This document shows, piece after piece, positions 11,601 through 24,659 of a DNA stretch of 39,431 nucleotides. Numbering within the stretch: the first letter of the stretch is position 1; each line of letters opens with the position of its first letter. The notes beneath the pieces were generated by a model, which saw nothing but the letters and a program-made list of their open reading frames with translations, made no database searches and was not told where the DNA came from. Both the position numbers and the translations under genes were made by a program. The stretch comes from Setaria digitata (taxonomy: Eukaryota; Nematoda; Chromadorea; Rhabditida; Setariidae), in the NCBI GenBank assembly GCA_003640385.1, contig RCAB01000549.1, positions 1 through 39,431 of the forward strand. Reading direction: 5' to 3'.

Positions 11601-14600
11601 CTTTTCATCTTGCAGTGTTTTATCGTTGTTTTTTACATGAAAATTGATTTCTGCAATTTGAATAACATTATTTTCAACATCATTCGGCATTCGGACATTT
11701 CGGCGCTGTCTTCCATTATTGCACGGTGTATGATGACATGTAATGTGACACATATGAAGATTGCAGAATATATTTACATCATTGCTGTAAGGAAAAGTAA
11801 ACAACAATAACAATAAATAAACGGGAGAAAGAAAATGCGCACATGAAAAAAGTTAATATAACGAATGAAATGAATCAATGAAATTTTCATTTTTATTGCT
11901 AAGTTTAAAAAAGGAATTTTTTTTTTTTAATTTTTAAAAAATGGCAAACATTTAAAATTTTCGGAAGGATTTATCATTTACTTTTTTTCCACATTCCTTT
12001 TATTTACTAGTTTATCTTTGTTTACTACCATATCGTCGTATAATTTTAGAGTATTTTCACTATTTTAGTAAACTTTTTTTCTGAAAACATGTAGAAAGCA
12101 AAATATTTCCAAGTATAAATTTATGAGTGGTTGAATTTCGCAGATTTTTTCAACTCATTTGGCATTTCATTTTTTAGATTTTTTAAATATTTTAAACAGC
12201 AAGACGAAAAAAAACAGTGAAAAAAAAAAACTGGAGAGGAAAAAAAAAGGCCCATTCTTTTTAATTTCATTGTAAATTCTGAATTGCACATCGTTAGATC
12301 AAACATAATTTTTTATAAAATCTTTTAGTTTTATTAAAAAATTTTCAGCATTTTTGTTTTTCTTTTTTTAAATTTTACAAAATATTATGAGTGATTAGAT
12401 GAAAATTTTTAATTCATTCAAAAAAAAAAAAAAAAATCAGATTTGACGTGAAATTCTAATGCACTATTTTCACGTACCTTGTTGGAAAAGCCCACGCTTT
12501 AATCCGATTCCGGAAAATGATGCTGTTACCGTATTGTTGACGTTGAAAATGATTCCAAACGTCACCAAGAAGTTGCACGCTGCAGCCGTTATCATCCGAA
12601 AGTTGCAACGTTGATTGCGCATCACGTGCCCAGCAATGTCCAATTCGTGCGTCTGTTGCCAATGAATTAATCCGAATGATATAAGCCTGAAAATAATTTA
12701 ATTTTTAAATTTAAAAAAAAAGAGAAAACAGGAAAGGTTATCAATTAATCAGCTAACACTGCTCATTTTTTTTTAATCACTATTATTAATTTCAGCATTT
12801 GGTAATTATCCATAATTAACAATCATTAATTCATCCCAAAATGATAGCAATTTTAGATAGATGCCAAAATTTGACGAAAGTGCAAAATTATTTGACTTTT
12901 CAATTTTAATCAAATTGATGAAGTTTATGTTTTATGAAAATTTACCACATTAATAAAATTAGTGAAATTTATAATTTGTTGAAATTGACGACTGATTATT
13001 TCGATAATCATTTAATATCATCAGAAAACATTAATGCTACAATTTGCCTACAAAATCATCAGTTGATGGTGATTTAACCGGAACGAAATGTTAACATCCG
13101 GTTTTTACAACATTATCGAACAGTGATGAATAATCAGACATTTTGGGAATCAAATATTCTGTATTGAGATAAAAAAATAAACTTCCATTTACGCCTGAAT
13201 AAAGTATCAAAAATTGCTTTAAATTTTCAAATAAATCATATTCAATTAAAAAGATCTCTTTTTTGATAATTGAAGATTTAAATACTCAAAATTTTTAACA
13301 AAACGGATTACCATTTATGGCATCCTTCTACCTTGTTCCTTTTTTTTTTTTTTTGTAAAATGTTTATTGATTATTCGTTAAAGTTTGTTGAAGAACTTTT
13401 AACTGATAAAAACAGTTCACTGATATTTTACGATACCAAAAGCTAACGACTGAAATGACTTTTAACCAAATTCATTTCCTATCCTAACCTAAAATAGTAA
13501 TTTTGAAATTTTAGTCTTAATGTCATAGATTTTGCATGCGGAAATGGATCAAATCTTGAACATACCTTGACTTCACTCAGTTCAAATGATTACTTCCGAT
13601 ATGGAAAGGTGGTGTAATTACTCGAAAAAAAAATGAAAGCAAAATTTTAAAAATAGTTTAAAATCTTCGAAAGTAAGCAGATTTCGAATTTTTCCAACCA
13701 ATTAGATCATTCCATTTTGTTATCTTTTTTTTCGAGAAATTAAATAAGTTAAAATTGTTCAGATGAAGCAAGATAAATGGTTATAGTGAAAATTCGTCAT
13801 GACTAGGTTGCGATTGAATTTAACTTCTTTTATAAATTAGTAATTCTAAAATTAAATTTATTTCACGAAATTATCAAAAAAAAAAAAAAAACAGGCAACA
13901 ACTTGTATTACTTACGATTTCATCACCAACATAGACAGGGCCATTAATTGGTTGCAAGGTACCATTTAAATTAACTTTATGAAGTTCAACTTGATACTGA
14001 AGATGCTGATCGGCGCTACCTGATCCACTGATTGCTGCTACCGTAATAGCTTGACTATCTACAGTGATACCACCAAAATTGACTGTTTCTGATAAGGAAC
14101 TGCAAATATCACCTTCTCTGGAGGAAATTTCATTTCATATATTAGCACTTGTCATTCCAAAAAATAAACACCTGGAATGTCACTAAACTACCTGAATAAT
14201 TATTACTTTTTATCATTTGTGTGTCAGATAGCGAATCTCATTGGTGAATAAATAAAAGTACTCAATGAATGATATTTATTTACTTAATTATACTACTAAG
14301 GAGGAACATTTATTTGCTAATTTTTGCTTTGATTGTACATAACTTCCTAATTGATTCCCATTTATTTTTTAAAATAAATAACTTATTTATTGATCGATCT
14401 ATTGATTTACTCATTTGTTTATTTATATATTAACTTATTTATCCCTTCCATCTTTCAAATTATTATTAAAAATAAATTTTATCCATTCATTTAAATTCAA
14501 TTCTTTTTTTTTTTTAAAGTGAATGGCAAGTTTTATTTGCCTCGCCTTTTCCTTTTTTTTTTCCCACAAATTGATCATTTTGTCATGCCAATTGTTGCTT

Positions 14601-17600
14601 AATTAATTGACAAGGTGGAAATAATCTTAATTAGGCGAGGAAAAAAAAGACTTTTCGTTTAATTTTTTTTTTTACAAATATGCTGCGTACAGGTAGAAAC
14701 AAGAAAAAAATTGTTACAAACGGGTTTAATCAGCATTAATTAATAGTAAAACTATCAATGGCTACTGGAAAGGAAGAAAAAAAAGCTTCCTTTTCTACAA
14801 ATTAATTAAAAAGGTAGCGAACCAATTAATTGTAACTAGTAGCTGCATGCAACATAATGATACCTTTATATGAATGATTGTTATAATCTCGCAATTAATT
14901 AATTATTGCGCAGTCTTTGAAACACTTCAAAACTTAATAAGCATTCAAAAACTAAGAAATGAAAAAATAAAATTAAATTTAAAAAAAAAAAACAAAAACT
15001 TCAAAATAATCACTACCAATGAACTAAAAAGCCTTTCAATCGTTTGCAATTAATAAACTTAGCGTCATCATTGATTACTCAAGCTTTAATTTATGTTAAT
15101 TACTGTCATACTTATTTTAACGATTTCAATTTTCAGCATTTTCTCTACACTAATCTGTTTAACTCAACTGTTCAATTTATTCACTTAATTATTTACTCAT
15201 TTTTTAAAATTTACTCACTTAATTTCAACATTATTGTTTAAATTTCAGCAATTTTAATTTTCATTCTCTTTCTATTTAATTGTTTTTCCACTTATCTGCT
15301 TATTTAAACTTAATTTTTTAACCTTGACATATTTCAGTTTTCAATGACTACTTTTTTCATTTGCAACACTCATTGTTCACAACATTTATAGTTTAAATAT
15401 ACGATTAAAAAAAAAAAAAAAAAAAAGAATAAAAACGACAAGAATATTTGAATTTTTTTTTTTTTTCAAATATCTCTCTTTTTATAGCATACCTAAAATT
15501 AGCAATTAGTCAATTAATTAACTTACTGTGCTAAAACTTTTTATTTCTTTGCTACCACTAATTATAATTTCACTGGATGCCAAAAAAAAAAAACTTTAAA
15601 TATTATATGAAAAAGGTATACTGAAATGTCGTTGTAGCTATTGGAACACATGTTAACAGATATTTCTTATCACTCTCGCTGATATGTGACGGATTCTCTT
15701 GAATAATGATAGCATTCTCTAAATTGCCATCAGAATTATAACTTGTTTCGCATCCATCCAATGGTACCTGCGGATAAAATACTATCATTTATAGTTTTCT
15801 TTTTCTTTTTTCAAGGTGGAAATTAATTGCAGTTTTTTTTTTTTTTTTTTTTTTTTTAATTCCATTCCAAAAATTAGCATTGCAACTTTCACGAATTCAA
15901 ATTTAAAGAAATCTTTGAATTTGAAAAAATCTCCAGAAAAAAATCCGTCAATAATAAACATTAGCAAAATTATATTATTAACATTGTGATTTCAACAACA
16001 AGAAGAAGCAAAGTTTGAAATGAATAAAAGCTGATCGACTGAGAGAAACTTGAAATTAATTATTAAACATAGCAATTTAGGTTGCAGCACCCTTACATTG
16101 CTCTTAGTCTTTTCATTTCATTTTTTCATTTCAATTAAATCATAATTTAAAGGAGAATTTTGATAATTTCAACAATTAGTGCAAAGCAAACGATAAAAAT
16201 TTGGCAAAATAAGCGATCATGATGGATTCAAAATGAAAATAAACTTTTCCAAAAACGGAAAGAAATTTTGCTAATGTTATTAATTGCGTTCATGTTAAAT
16301 TATTGCAATTTCAGCTTTTTCCATCAAATTTTTAAAATTAGAATATTTGAGTGACATAAAACTTACCATTGAATGCTGTATCAGTTGTAAAAAGTAAACC
16401 ACGATACTGCTTTTTCAATATTTAATTTTTAATTCTTTTAATGATTGTTTGATATGTGCTAGGAAGATTTTCCGAAATAATAATTTGATAATTAAGACTT
16501 TTTTTTAAAAATGCCTCTAATACCTAAACCTAATTTTTTACTAGTTAATATCGCATCCTCATTCTTAATCATAATATATTAATGATTATATGCATATATA
16601 CATATATTTAAATTAAATTAAATCAGTCCTTCCAAGATTCATTAGTAGAGAAGCTTTTCGAAAATTTGAAAACATTTTCTACTATTACAACATTAATTGC
16701 TGTTTTGTTCATTAAAATGTTTTGCTCATCAAAATTTTAGGAAGTTGCATTGAAAGAAAAAGAGGAAATTTGGAATCAAAATTCATGCATTTTCAAACTG
16801 CATTTAATTGAGACCCGAATTTTTGAATATTTTAATTACATCGATCTTGACAATCATCTTCGCATACTTTTACATTTCTAACAATGAAATAAATGATTGA
16901 TTTGATGGAAATTTTCTTGATAAAATACCTTAATTGTGTAGGATGATTTGGTTAGAATTGATGCATTCACATAGATGCAATTTGGGAAACCTTTTTCGCT
17001 ATAAATTATTCCGCGGAATGGTTCTTGAAATCGAATGATAAATACAAAATTGTTCTGCAAATGTAATATAAAATAGTAAGCTGATAATAGCAAATTCCTT
17101 TAATTTAACTAATTATTTTGAGAAATATTTTAATTTAATATTTCCAATAACTTTTTATCTTTCAGTTATGGTTATTTTGTAACTGAAAAGAATTAAGTTT
17201 TTATTCCAATTTTATTCAATTTAATCAGTCTTAATTTCAAGTAATTTAATCAATATTTAGTAAATGGATGGAACAATGGTGCATTAAGAAATTTTAACGA
17301 ATATTTTGAGTTGATAAAAATTAAGTTTTTCTTTAAAATTTTACTTGATTTAGTTGTTTCTAATTTCAACTTATTCAGCCAATATTTGACAAATTGGTGG
17401 AACAATAAAGCATAATGAAATATCATTAATAAAGCATAAAAGTGGGAATTTCATTGTGATAATTTATAAAATTTGCAGTAAGATTATTTTGAGGAAAATG
17501 CAAAAAATTAACACACATCGTTTTATAACTGTTGAATGGAAATTGTCAGTTTTTTTTGCATTAAAGCAATAATGCATTAAATTCTGAAATAATTAATTCA

Positions 17601-20600
17601 AATAAATAATTTTNCAATTAAAGCAATAATGCATTAAATTCTGAAATAATTAATTCAAATAAATAATTTTTGAATAGCACAAAGAAGGAGGACAACGTAT
17701 TTATTAATTATAGTTTAAATGCGAATAAGGATTATTTGCTATCGCTGATATTTTAATTATGCGAAGTGAAATATTGTGTAGTTTTGATTTATTCGGAAAA
17801 CTAGGTAGCAATTATTTTTGGAAAATGCTACTGAATTCCGGTTTACATAACAAATCATTCGGATAAAATAATTAATGACTTTTTTTTTTTTGGAAAATAT
17901 TTCTTCCAAATAAAATTTTGTTCCTACCAATTCAAAGCCAAAAGATAATTTTTAAATTTTTTTTTTTTACAAAATTTTACAATTAAATCATATTGACTTT
18001 AGAAAGAATAAAAATATATCATGCAATCCAATGTCCATCATCAAATTACTTTGCTTAATTAGTTAAAATTACCGATAATTACATTCCATTATTACTCAAA
18101 TTCCTTTTCATCTTTACTACTTTTCATTATCTTTCATCGATTTCTTCACTTCTTGCTGACCTCAATTTAGTCAATGAAAAATGATATAATGAACAGTGAA
18201 GTGACACAAATTAATTATCACAAAATGTATAATTTTACAGTGAAATTTGATAATAAATGAATTAATTAATGACTAGCTGTTGTTTTAAACGAGGAGCTAA
18301 TTAATTTACACTTATTAGAAATAGAAAACCCTTTGTAAAAATATAAAACACATCAGGTAACTGATAACATATATGGCTGATATAGTATTAAAAATATGAA
18401 AGACATATTTAAACTGATACGAATGATAGAGATATTGTAAATTTTTGGAACATATACGGAAATATAATTCATAAGTTATCACGAAAGCACATTCAACAAC
18501 GTATATGATTCATAAGATATTATAACTGATAAATGATTTGATTCATATCATGAACATTTCAAAAAAAAAAAAAAAGTACGAAGGGTGTATTTAGAAGGGA
18601 ATATTTAATTCGTTAAAAGAAATCAGTGATTTTAGAATATCATGAAAAATATTAAAAAAAAAAAAAAAAAAAAAATGAAAAAAGAGTAGGTAATTTTTTA
18701 AATTGTGCCAAAATACGATTTGGGACAGTTTGAAATCTATTCAAGTTATTTTGATGTGAAAAAAAACCCACAAAAAAAAAACTATTTCTAAATATATTGA
18801 CAGCAATTTCTTTTTTTTTAAATATTTATTGTTATGGGGGAGGGGGATTTTCTTCTATATGAATTTTTGAAAAATTAGTTAATATAGAAGGAACCAATAA
18901 ATATAGTCTGCTAGTTACTTCTTTTCTTCAAATCTAAATTTCGAAATACTGTAAATTTAATCATTTTGATTTGTATAAAATAAAAAAGCAATTTCAATCA
19001 TTTACTTTTGTAGCGAACAAAATTTCGAGAAAAAAAGTAATATTACAACTTCTAATAATTTTTCGAAACAAATTTCGACACAAAAAGAATTGTATTTATT
19101 AATTTAAATATTCCGAAACATCAGATAACAAAACCGGAACTATGATCAAAAACAAGAACACCTCCTTTAAACCTTTAGCTTTTTTTACCCCATAATTAAA
19201 ACACCTGTATAATGAATAATTATTAATACAAAAATGGAAATGAAAACAATAAATTCGGACGTATTCTTATTTAATCGCTTATAAATTAGTGAAATTAGAA
19301 TAGCGAAGAATTTACTGTACATATCATTTCACTCCCATCACTTTTTTTTTTTGAATAACTCTTCCAATTTCACCTTGAACTTTTTCCTCTTTTAATTTTC
19401 AACCTTCCTCCTTCTTTTCTTTTTATCCTGCTTCAATATTTTAGTAAAAATTGTATTCCATCAAGATATTTTGAATGAAAAAGGGGGAAAAAAAAAAAAA
19501 CAGAGGCCATAATTCGATCCTCTTTTACACTCTTCCTGCAACAGCCTATTCTTGCTTTGATAAGCATCGCGGAAAACATTTCTACAACAGAATTAAAGTA
19601 TTCTCTTTCACTTACTTTGCTAATCTAGGAAATCTGAACAATTTAGCTTCAATCGCAATCAATTTGCATAGTAAATACTTCATTTACGGTAACTGTAAAG
19701 ATAATTGATTTGCCGATAATGTTTAAAAAGAAAATCGTACAGGATAACAAAATTCTCTAGAATACTTCCTTTTTTTCTTTTTCAACCAAAATAACACTGC
19801 GAGAGTAATATATGAAAGATAAGAAAATCAAGAAAGGAGTATTACTAATTACTACTTATAATCTAACACAAATAACACATTGTATCATTGCTTTAGAGGG
19901 GAAAAAAAAAAGGAAAAAAACACGATGAAGTACCATAAAATTTAATCATTTTGATAAAAGATAATACAAATCACGCATTATTTCGTTAAAAAAAAGAAAA
20001 GCAAGAAAATTGCACAGGAATTTATGTTCAATAAGAAAATAACCAAGGCAAAAATGTTTCCAGTAATCGAAAATAAACATGGAATTTATAAAATATTCAA
20101 AAAGCTAGGAAAAGCTAGAATTGAGAAAATTTGATCGCAAAGATGACTTTTTTTTCAGACACACTATATGGGGCTTAATCAGGATAATTCATATACTATG
20201 CGTTCAACTGCGGGAATAACTTCAAATTCAAATTACATATATCGTATATCATCCAAAAAAAGGAATATATTATTTCTAGAGAAAATTTAAATTTAAATTA
20301 TGCACTTGAACTAGATTCGGTAAATTTAGCCTACAATTATTTAAGAGGAAAAAAACCTTGCATTAGATTAGATTCACTAACAATTTATCTGCAATTTGAA
20401 ATCGACATCAGCACAATCATACATTCCCACGAAACACTGATCAGTTTGGCTAATCAATGGAAGGAAATATCTGAACCGGTCAAACAGGTATTATATACAT
20501 TACGTATGAATATAAGATATACAAATATGAGGATATGAATTAAAATACAAATTAAAATTGAACGAAAAAATGATGCAATGATCGTATGGGAAATTACTGG

Positions 20601-21609
20601 CGACAAAATAAGAAAACGATGGCCCTATGTTATAATCATAATTAAAAAAAAAAAAAAGAAGAACAATAAAAAGTGAACCAATGAACCATAATTAAAAAAG
20701 AAAGAAGGGAAAAACGAAATCTTTTTACAATCAAAATGAAAACCACATCTCACGCAGTATTGATTAATAAATACTGACCAATTAATCTAATAATAAACGA
20801 CTTTCAAAATGTGTAATTACCAACCCTTCTCATTCCCATATTCCTTCTCTTATCGCTAAAACTCATAATTTGAAGATGAAAAACGCATCCTTAAACCTTA
20901 AGAATTATTTTGAAATGATTTCACGAAGTTTATTATCTTTGCTGAGAAACAGAATCTGGTCTTTCCCACAGTATCACTAGGCCAGATATTTTATGGGAAT
21001 AAAAGAGCCATTTCGAACGGAAAAAAAAAAAAATGGATGAACTAGTTTAAAGTTGGATTCCCTTTTTTGTATTTTTCTAACCAATCAAATAGCGATTTAA
21101 AATCAACTGCAATTTCTTGAACACTGTCAAATTAATGAGCAGGAAGTTCTAAAAGATAAAACAGGGATGCTTAAAACTCAGAGTTAAGGTTCAATGAAAA
21201 CACTAAAACATAATTTCAATAAAAAGTTATTAAGATATTTATGCCTCATTTTTTTATATTGCCCTTCTTTCCACACAAATTTCAACCTTAATTTGGGCAT
21301 CCTTCGCCAAGTTTTCAGTCGAATTATCTTCAATGACTTTTTTTTTTGACTGACATACAAGCTCCCGAATATGTCTGTAGATGGAAGTTAAATTCAAATC
21401 ATGAACGTGAAGTAGGACTGATAAAATTGTCTCCTCATAATTTTTTTTTTTTTTAAATAAAACCCAAAATTTATCGAAAAAATTTTCGAAAATTTTACCT
21501 GATCACAAGATACCACAGTATCAAGGATACGCAATGAATGTATGGAATTCGGAATCAGTAAGAACAAAAATAATTTTAGCAGTACTGGAAGTAGATGACG
21601 TTCTAACAT
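11601..21609 (-). CDS. Secreted ZP-domain (cuticlin-like) protein, 3' end incomplete
   Basis: Six exons join in phase: 21609–21499, 17054–16929, 15767–15622, 14117–13916, 12686–12478, 11784–11601 (326 codons so far). Exon 1 gives a signal peptide (MLERH, hydrophobic LLKLFLFLLI core, likely cut near residue 25). The ZP-N part follows with its four cysteines (C35, C63, C85, C119) and RFQEPFRGIIYSE. The ZP-C part has CWARD (exon 5), AWAFPTSNDV, and the FCNLHMC and CHHTPC cysteines; then RQRR (290–293), a furin-type site. Family knowledge: such proteins polymerise in cuticle or apical matrix after cleavage. A trans-splice-like acceptor (AATATCAG) lies 6 bases before the ATG. The tail beyond residue 326, normally including a membrane anchor, is unresolved; the last donor (AAG/GTTTTT) is tentative. 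Intron 1 is 4.4 kb. The ortholog within the family is not identified. Confidence 0.85.
17180..17435. repeat. Diverged tandem duplication, about 130-bp unit
   Basis: Copies at about 17180–17310 and 17310–17435 share aattaagtttttnttt, taattttcaa(g/c)-like, caatattt(a/g)(g/a)(t/c)aaat, ggtggaacaat-like and gcat(t/a)a blocks in order. It is intronic and non-coding. Confidence 0.5.
17560..17670. repeat. Exact duplication flanking N at 17614
   Basis: The 54-bp sequence 17560–17613 is repeated at 17617–17670, with the N at 17614 between. Probable unmerged contig overlap. Confidence 0.8.
20280..20487 (+). CDS. Unassigned exon-like open segment in ZP intron
   Basis: The segment is bounded by a good acceptor (TATTTCTAG before 20280) and donor (CAG/GTATTA after 20487) on the plus strand. 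It is open without ATG for 69 codons and stays open past the donor to about 20535. The reading (…NLAYNYLRGKKPCIRLDS… then …LISLANQWKEISEPVKQ) has mixed composition unlike nearby shadow frames. The opposite strand also carries a shorter open run with QCFVGMYDCADVDFK. I recognise no family on either strand and cannot find joining exons. It may be a nested gene exon, a decayed gene or chance. Confidence 0.2.
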
Positions 21610-21618
21610 CCCCGACTG
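21610..21618 (-). promoter_or_regulatory. Putative trans-splice acceptor of ZP gene
   Basis: On the minus strand ATATCAG ends at 21616, leaving the 6-base leader TCGGGG before the ATG at 21609. It lies only about 270 bases after the SHC stop codon, the spacing expected for a downstream gene in a nematode operon. Confidence 0.45.
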
Positions 21619-21884
21619 ATATTAATTACAATAATTCAGTCTTCTTCTTTCAGGACACTAGCAATGGTATTAAAATTGATGTTGTAGAAGTTATTACAAT
21701 AAAGAGAGGATGGAGGTAATACTATCATCTAATAACCAAAGACCTCTTTTGGCTGATGGTATACTCTTTCCTTACCCTCTTCCTCTCTTCTCTTGTCAAA
21801 CATTTTGACAGATAAATCATACATATTTTGAGTGCATACATAAGCTCATTACATTCAAATTTCCTCCCACTTCCCTCATTCTAT

Positions 21885-24628
21885 CTATCGGCGCGGTAAT
21901 GGTCCAGCAAACCTCATAATGGGACGGATCAAGTGTAATTCACTGCCTTCCGAGATAATAGGCACATTCTCCCCTCGATGATACTCAATCAATTCAACAA
22001 CTGTCTCAAATACTTGTTGCTGCTTACGAACCTACAAAAATTCGTCATTATTTTTACAGCGCAAATAAGCAAATAAACATGCATAAATGTTCATGAAAAT
22101 GCAAGAGTCATATTCAGCCGAATGAGCCGTAAGACTTGGATTAAATTATTATCAAAGATTCACAAATAACATTTTACTACTTCACATTTTTGAGAAAAAA
22201 AAAAATCAGATTTCTAGATTTCGAACAATTACTGCGAATCTTCAGATTTTCATATTGTATCTTCTCCACCTATCACCTCAACCATCTTTTAAGTTACGGC
22301 TATAGAAAATAGGAAAACTAACAAACTTAAAGAAGAATAATCATACTTTTTTATCATTCTCATCCAGTAACAAGAAATGTTTCGCTACTGAATTTGCAAT
22401 TCCTGATAGCACAAAATTATTGGCAGTATTCGGACTAATACGGACCAAGAAATCGCCCTCATAGCGGAGCATAGATTCAGCAGTAGCTCGTTCCATCTCA
22501 CCATGATACCACGGCTGCCTATCAAGACCCAAAGCAGCTGGCACGCTACATACGTTAATATATATATGATCATCTAGAAAATTGAATATATTAGAGATTT
22601 ATTACGATTTAGTAAATCAGAGCGACTCGACCACTCATCATCTCAAAGAAGTGTGGAAGTTCTAAATTTTAATACAGCACTGCTTATTAGCTTATAAAAA
22701 TATGCAATATGCGCTTTAACAATTCTTTCGATGGATGCCCCACTTTTCATACAAGTATAAAAAATTTCTAAGAACAATATGTGTTAAAAGATTTTGAAAA
22801 ATAGAGCAAGGTTTAGTATGGAGATTTTTCAACGCTTGTACGAAACCGGTGACCGATGTTGCAGGCTAAAGAATCATTACAATATTCGAATTTTGGAATT
22901 TAAAATTGAAACAAAACAAAAATATGAGAGGAACACAAAAAGCCCTACCCGAATTAGAACTTGTTTCCGGCGTTGTTACTGCTATCGTATTTAATTTACT
23001 GCCATGACCTTGAATAAAAAACCATAAATTACGAAGACATTGCAATGAATTAAACAAGAGGATAAAAAACTTCATGAAAATAGATATTTTTATAGGGAAA
23101 AACGAAATAAATCAACATCTTCACATGTAGTAAAATAAATACAAAAAAAAAACTGCTTATGATCAAACATGCTGCCCATATTACTTTATTACCAGTTCTT
23201 TATAAAAATCTCAATTTTACATGAACTGTACAGAGCTTTCATATTAATTCTTAAACAATAAAGAAGTGCATATCAGTCCAGAACTTGAAGCTGATTTAAA
23301 CCTTTATTATTCAGTCGAAATATCTGTAGGATAGTCTCCATAATAAAATCCACATTCTTATCAGGTTCCATAAAAACTAAGCATCGCCTTCCAAGTTCAC
23401 GAACATGTGATACAAAACAAAACACGCCTTTGATGCTTTCCTGCGAAAAGAAAGGATAAGATGAGGAAAAGGGTGCTATTATTCCAGAAGTAAAAATAAA
23501 TAGAACAACCATTACTAATCTTTGTAACTTAAAAAGATTTTTTTCAGCCATTCGTTATTTTTAATACAAATGTGATACAACTCCTAACTCCTCATCTCTT
23601 TTTCCATAAAATACCCATTACTAAAAAATTCCAAATTCTAGAATTCAGGTACTAAGAGATTTTTAAGACATGAAAAATTAAGCATTAAGGTAAAAAAAGA
23701 ATAAAAATTGCCCCCGCTTTCAGTGATAATCATGGTAAACTTTAGCAATATACATGGCAATCTGTAACATTACAAATGTGAAATTTTGAATTCACCTTAA
23801 AGCGAATGACAATAAATGAGAATCTCGCAGCAAAATGTTTCAATATCAAATAAAACGGAACCTCCGTGCCGGATGAAGCGTAAGAAATAACATGGATAGG
23901 ATGTCGTTCCAAAATCCGTACACCATCTTTATCCAAAATTATAAAAGCATGCAATGCAACATTTAGTTCAACATCTTTGTGTTCAATCTTTACTTCACCT
24001 AATTTCTGAAATTAATTCCTTCCTGCTGCTTACAAAAAAGAAAAAAGAACATCTTTAATTCTGTACAGAAACTCGCTCTTAATTGGTCTTACCTAAACAG
24101 AGCTGATTAATTAACTTGTAATTAGCATTTAATCCAGCCCAATAATCCACTGTTCAAGAGTTTGTGACTACCAAAGCTGTCCGATCTCACAAAAATAAAC
24201 TCGATAATCATTTATTTAACTCCCAATTATATTCGCACTATGACAAATAANCTGTTCAAGAGTTTGTGACTACCAAAGCTGTTCGATCTCACAAAAATAA
24301 AACTCGATAATCATTTATTTAACTCCCAATTATATTCGCACTATGACAAATAATCATTGAGAAAAGAATTATACATATACTAACACGAAGACACTACTTT
24401 CCAGTAGATTTCAGATCCTATTAATGAAGGTATCACTTACATCAAGCAGTCGTTCTTCAGGTTTCGAGCTTTCTTTACATATACCTAGTTGATGACAAAT
24501 TCGATACATACAGTGTCTGAAAGATGTGAATTTATCAACAAACCAAACCTTACACATATGCTTTCATAACATCAATGGGCAGAACTTCCAATATTTGGGA
24601 TCAAATCATCATCATCGATGTAACTTGC

Positions 24629-24659
<31 letters not shown>

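Larger units (their letters stand above)
17055..21498. other. Large intron 1 of the ZP gene
   Basis: A 4.4-kb interval between the signal-peptide exon and the first ZP exon. It contains a diverged duplication (17180–17435), an N-flanked duplication (17560–17670), poly-A tracts and one open segment with splice-like borders (20280–20487). I see no second established gene in it. Confidence 0.6.

Noticed and set aside
20365..20488. Minus-strand QCFVGMYDCADVDFK reading, reminiscent of an LDL-receptor A repeat
   Set aside because: Cysteine spacing and the acidic SDE end do not fit LDLa, the frame is short, and minus-strand splice sites are poor.
21534..21719. Plus-strand frame with protein-like LAVLEVDDVL
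   Set aside because: It is antisense to the signal-peptide exon of the ZP gene, which joins in phase to the rest of the ZP domain.
22794..22994. Plus-strand basic frame (66 codons)
   Set aside because: Antisense to SHC exon 6 and its flanking introns.
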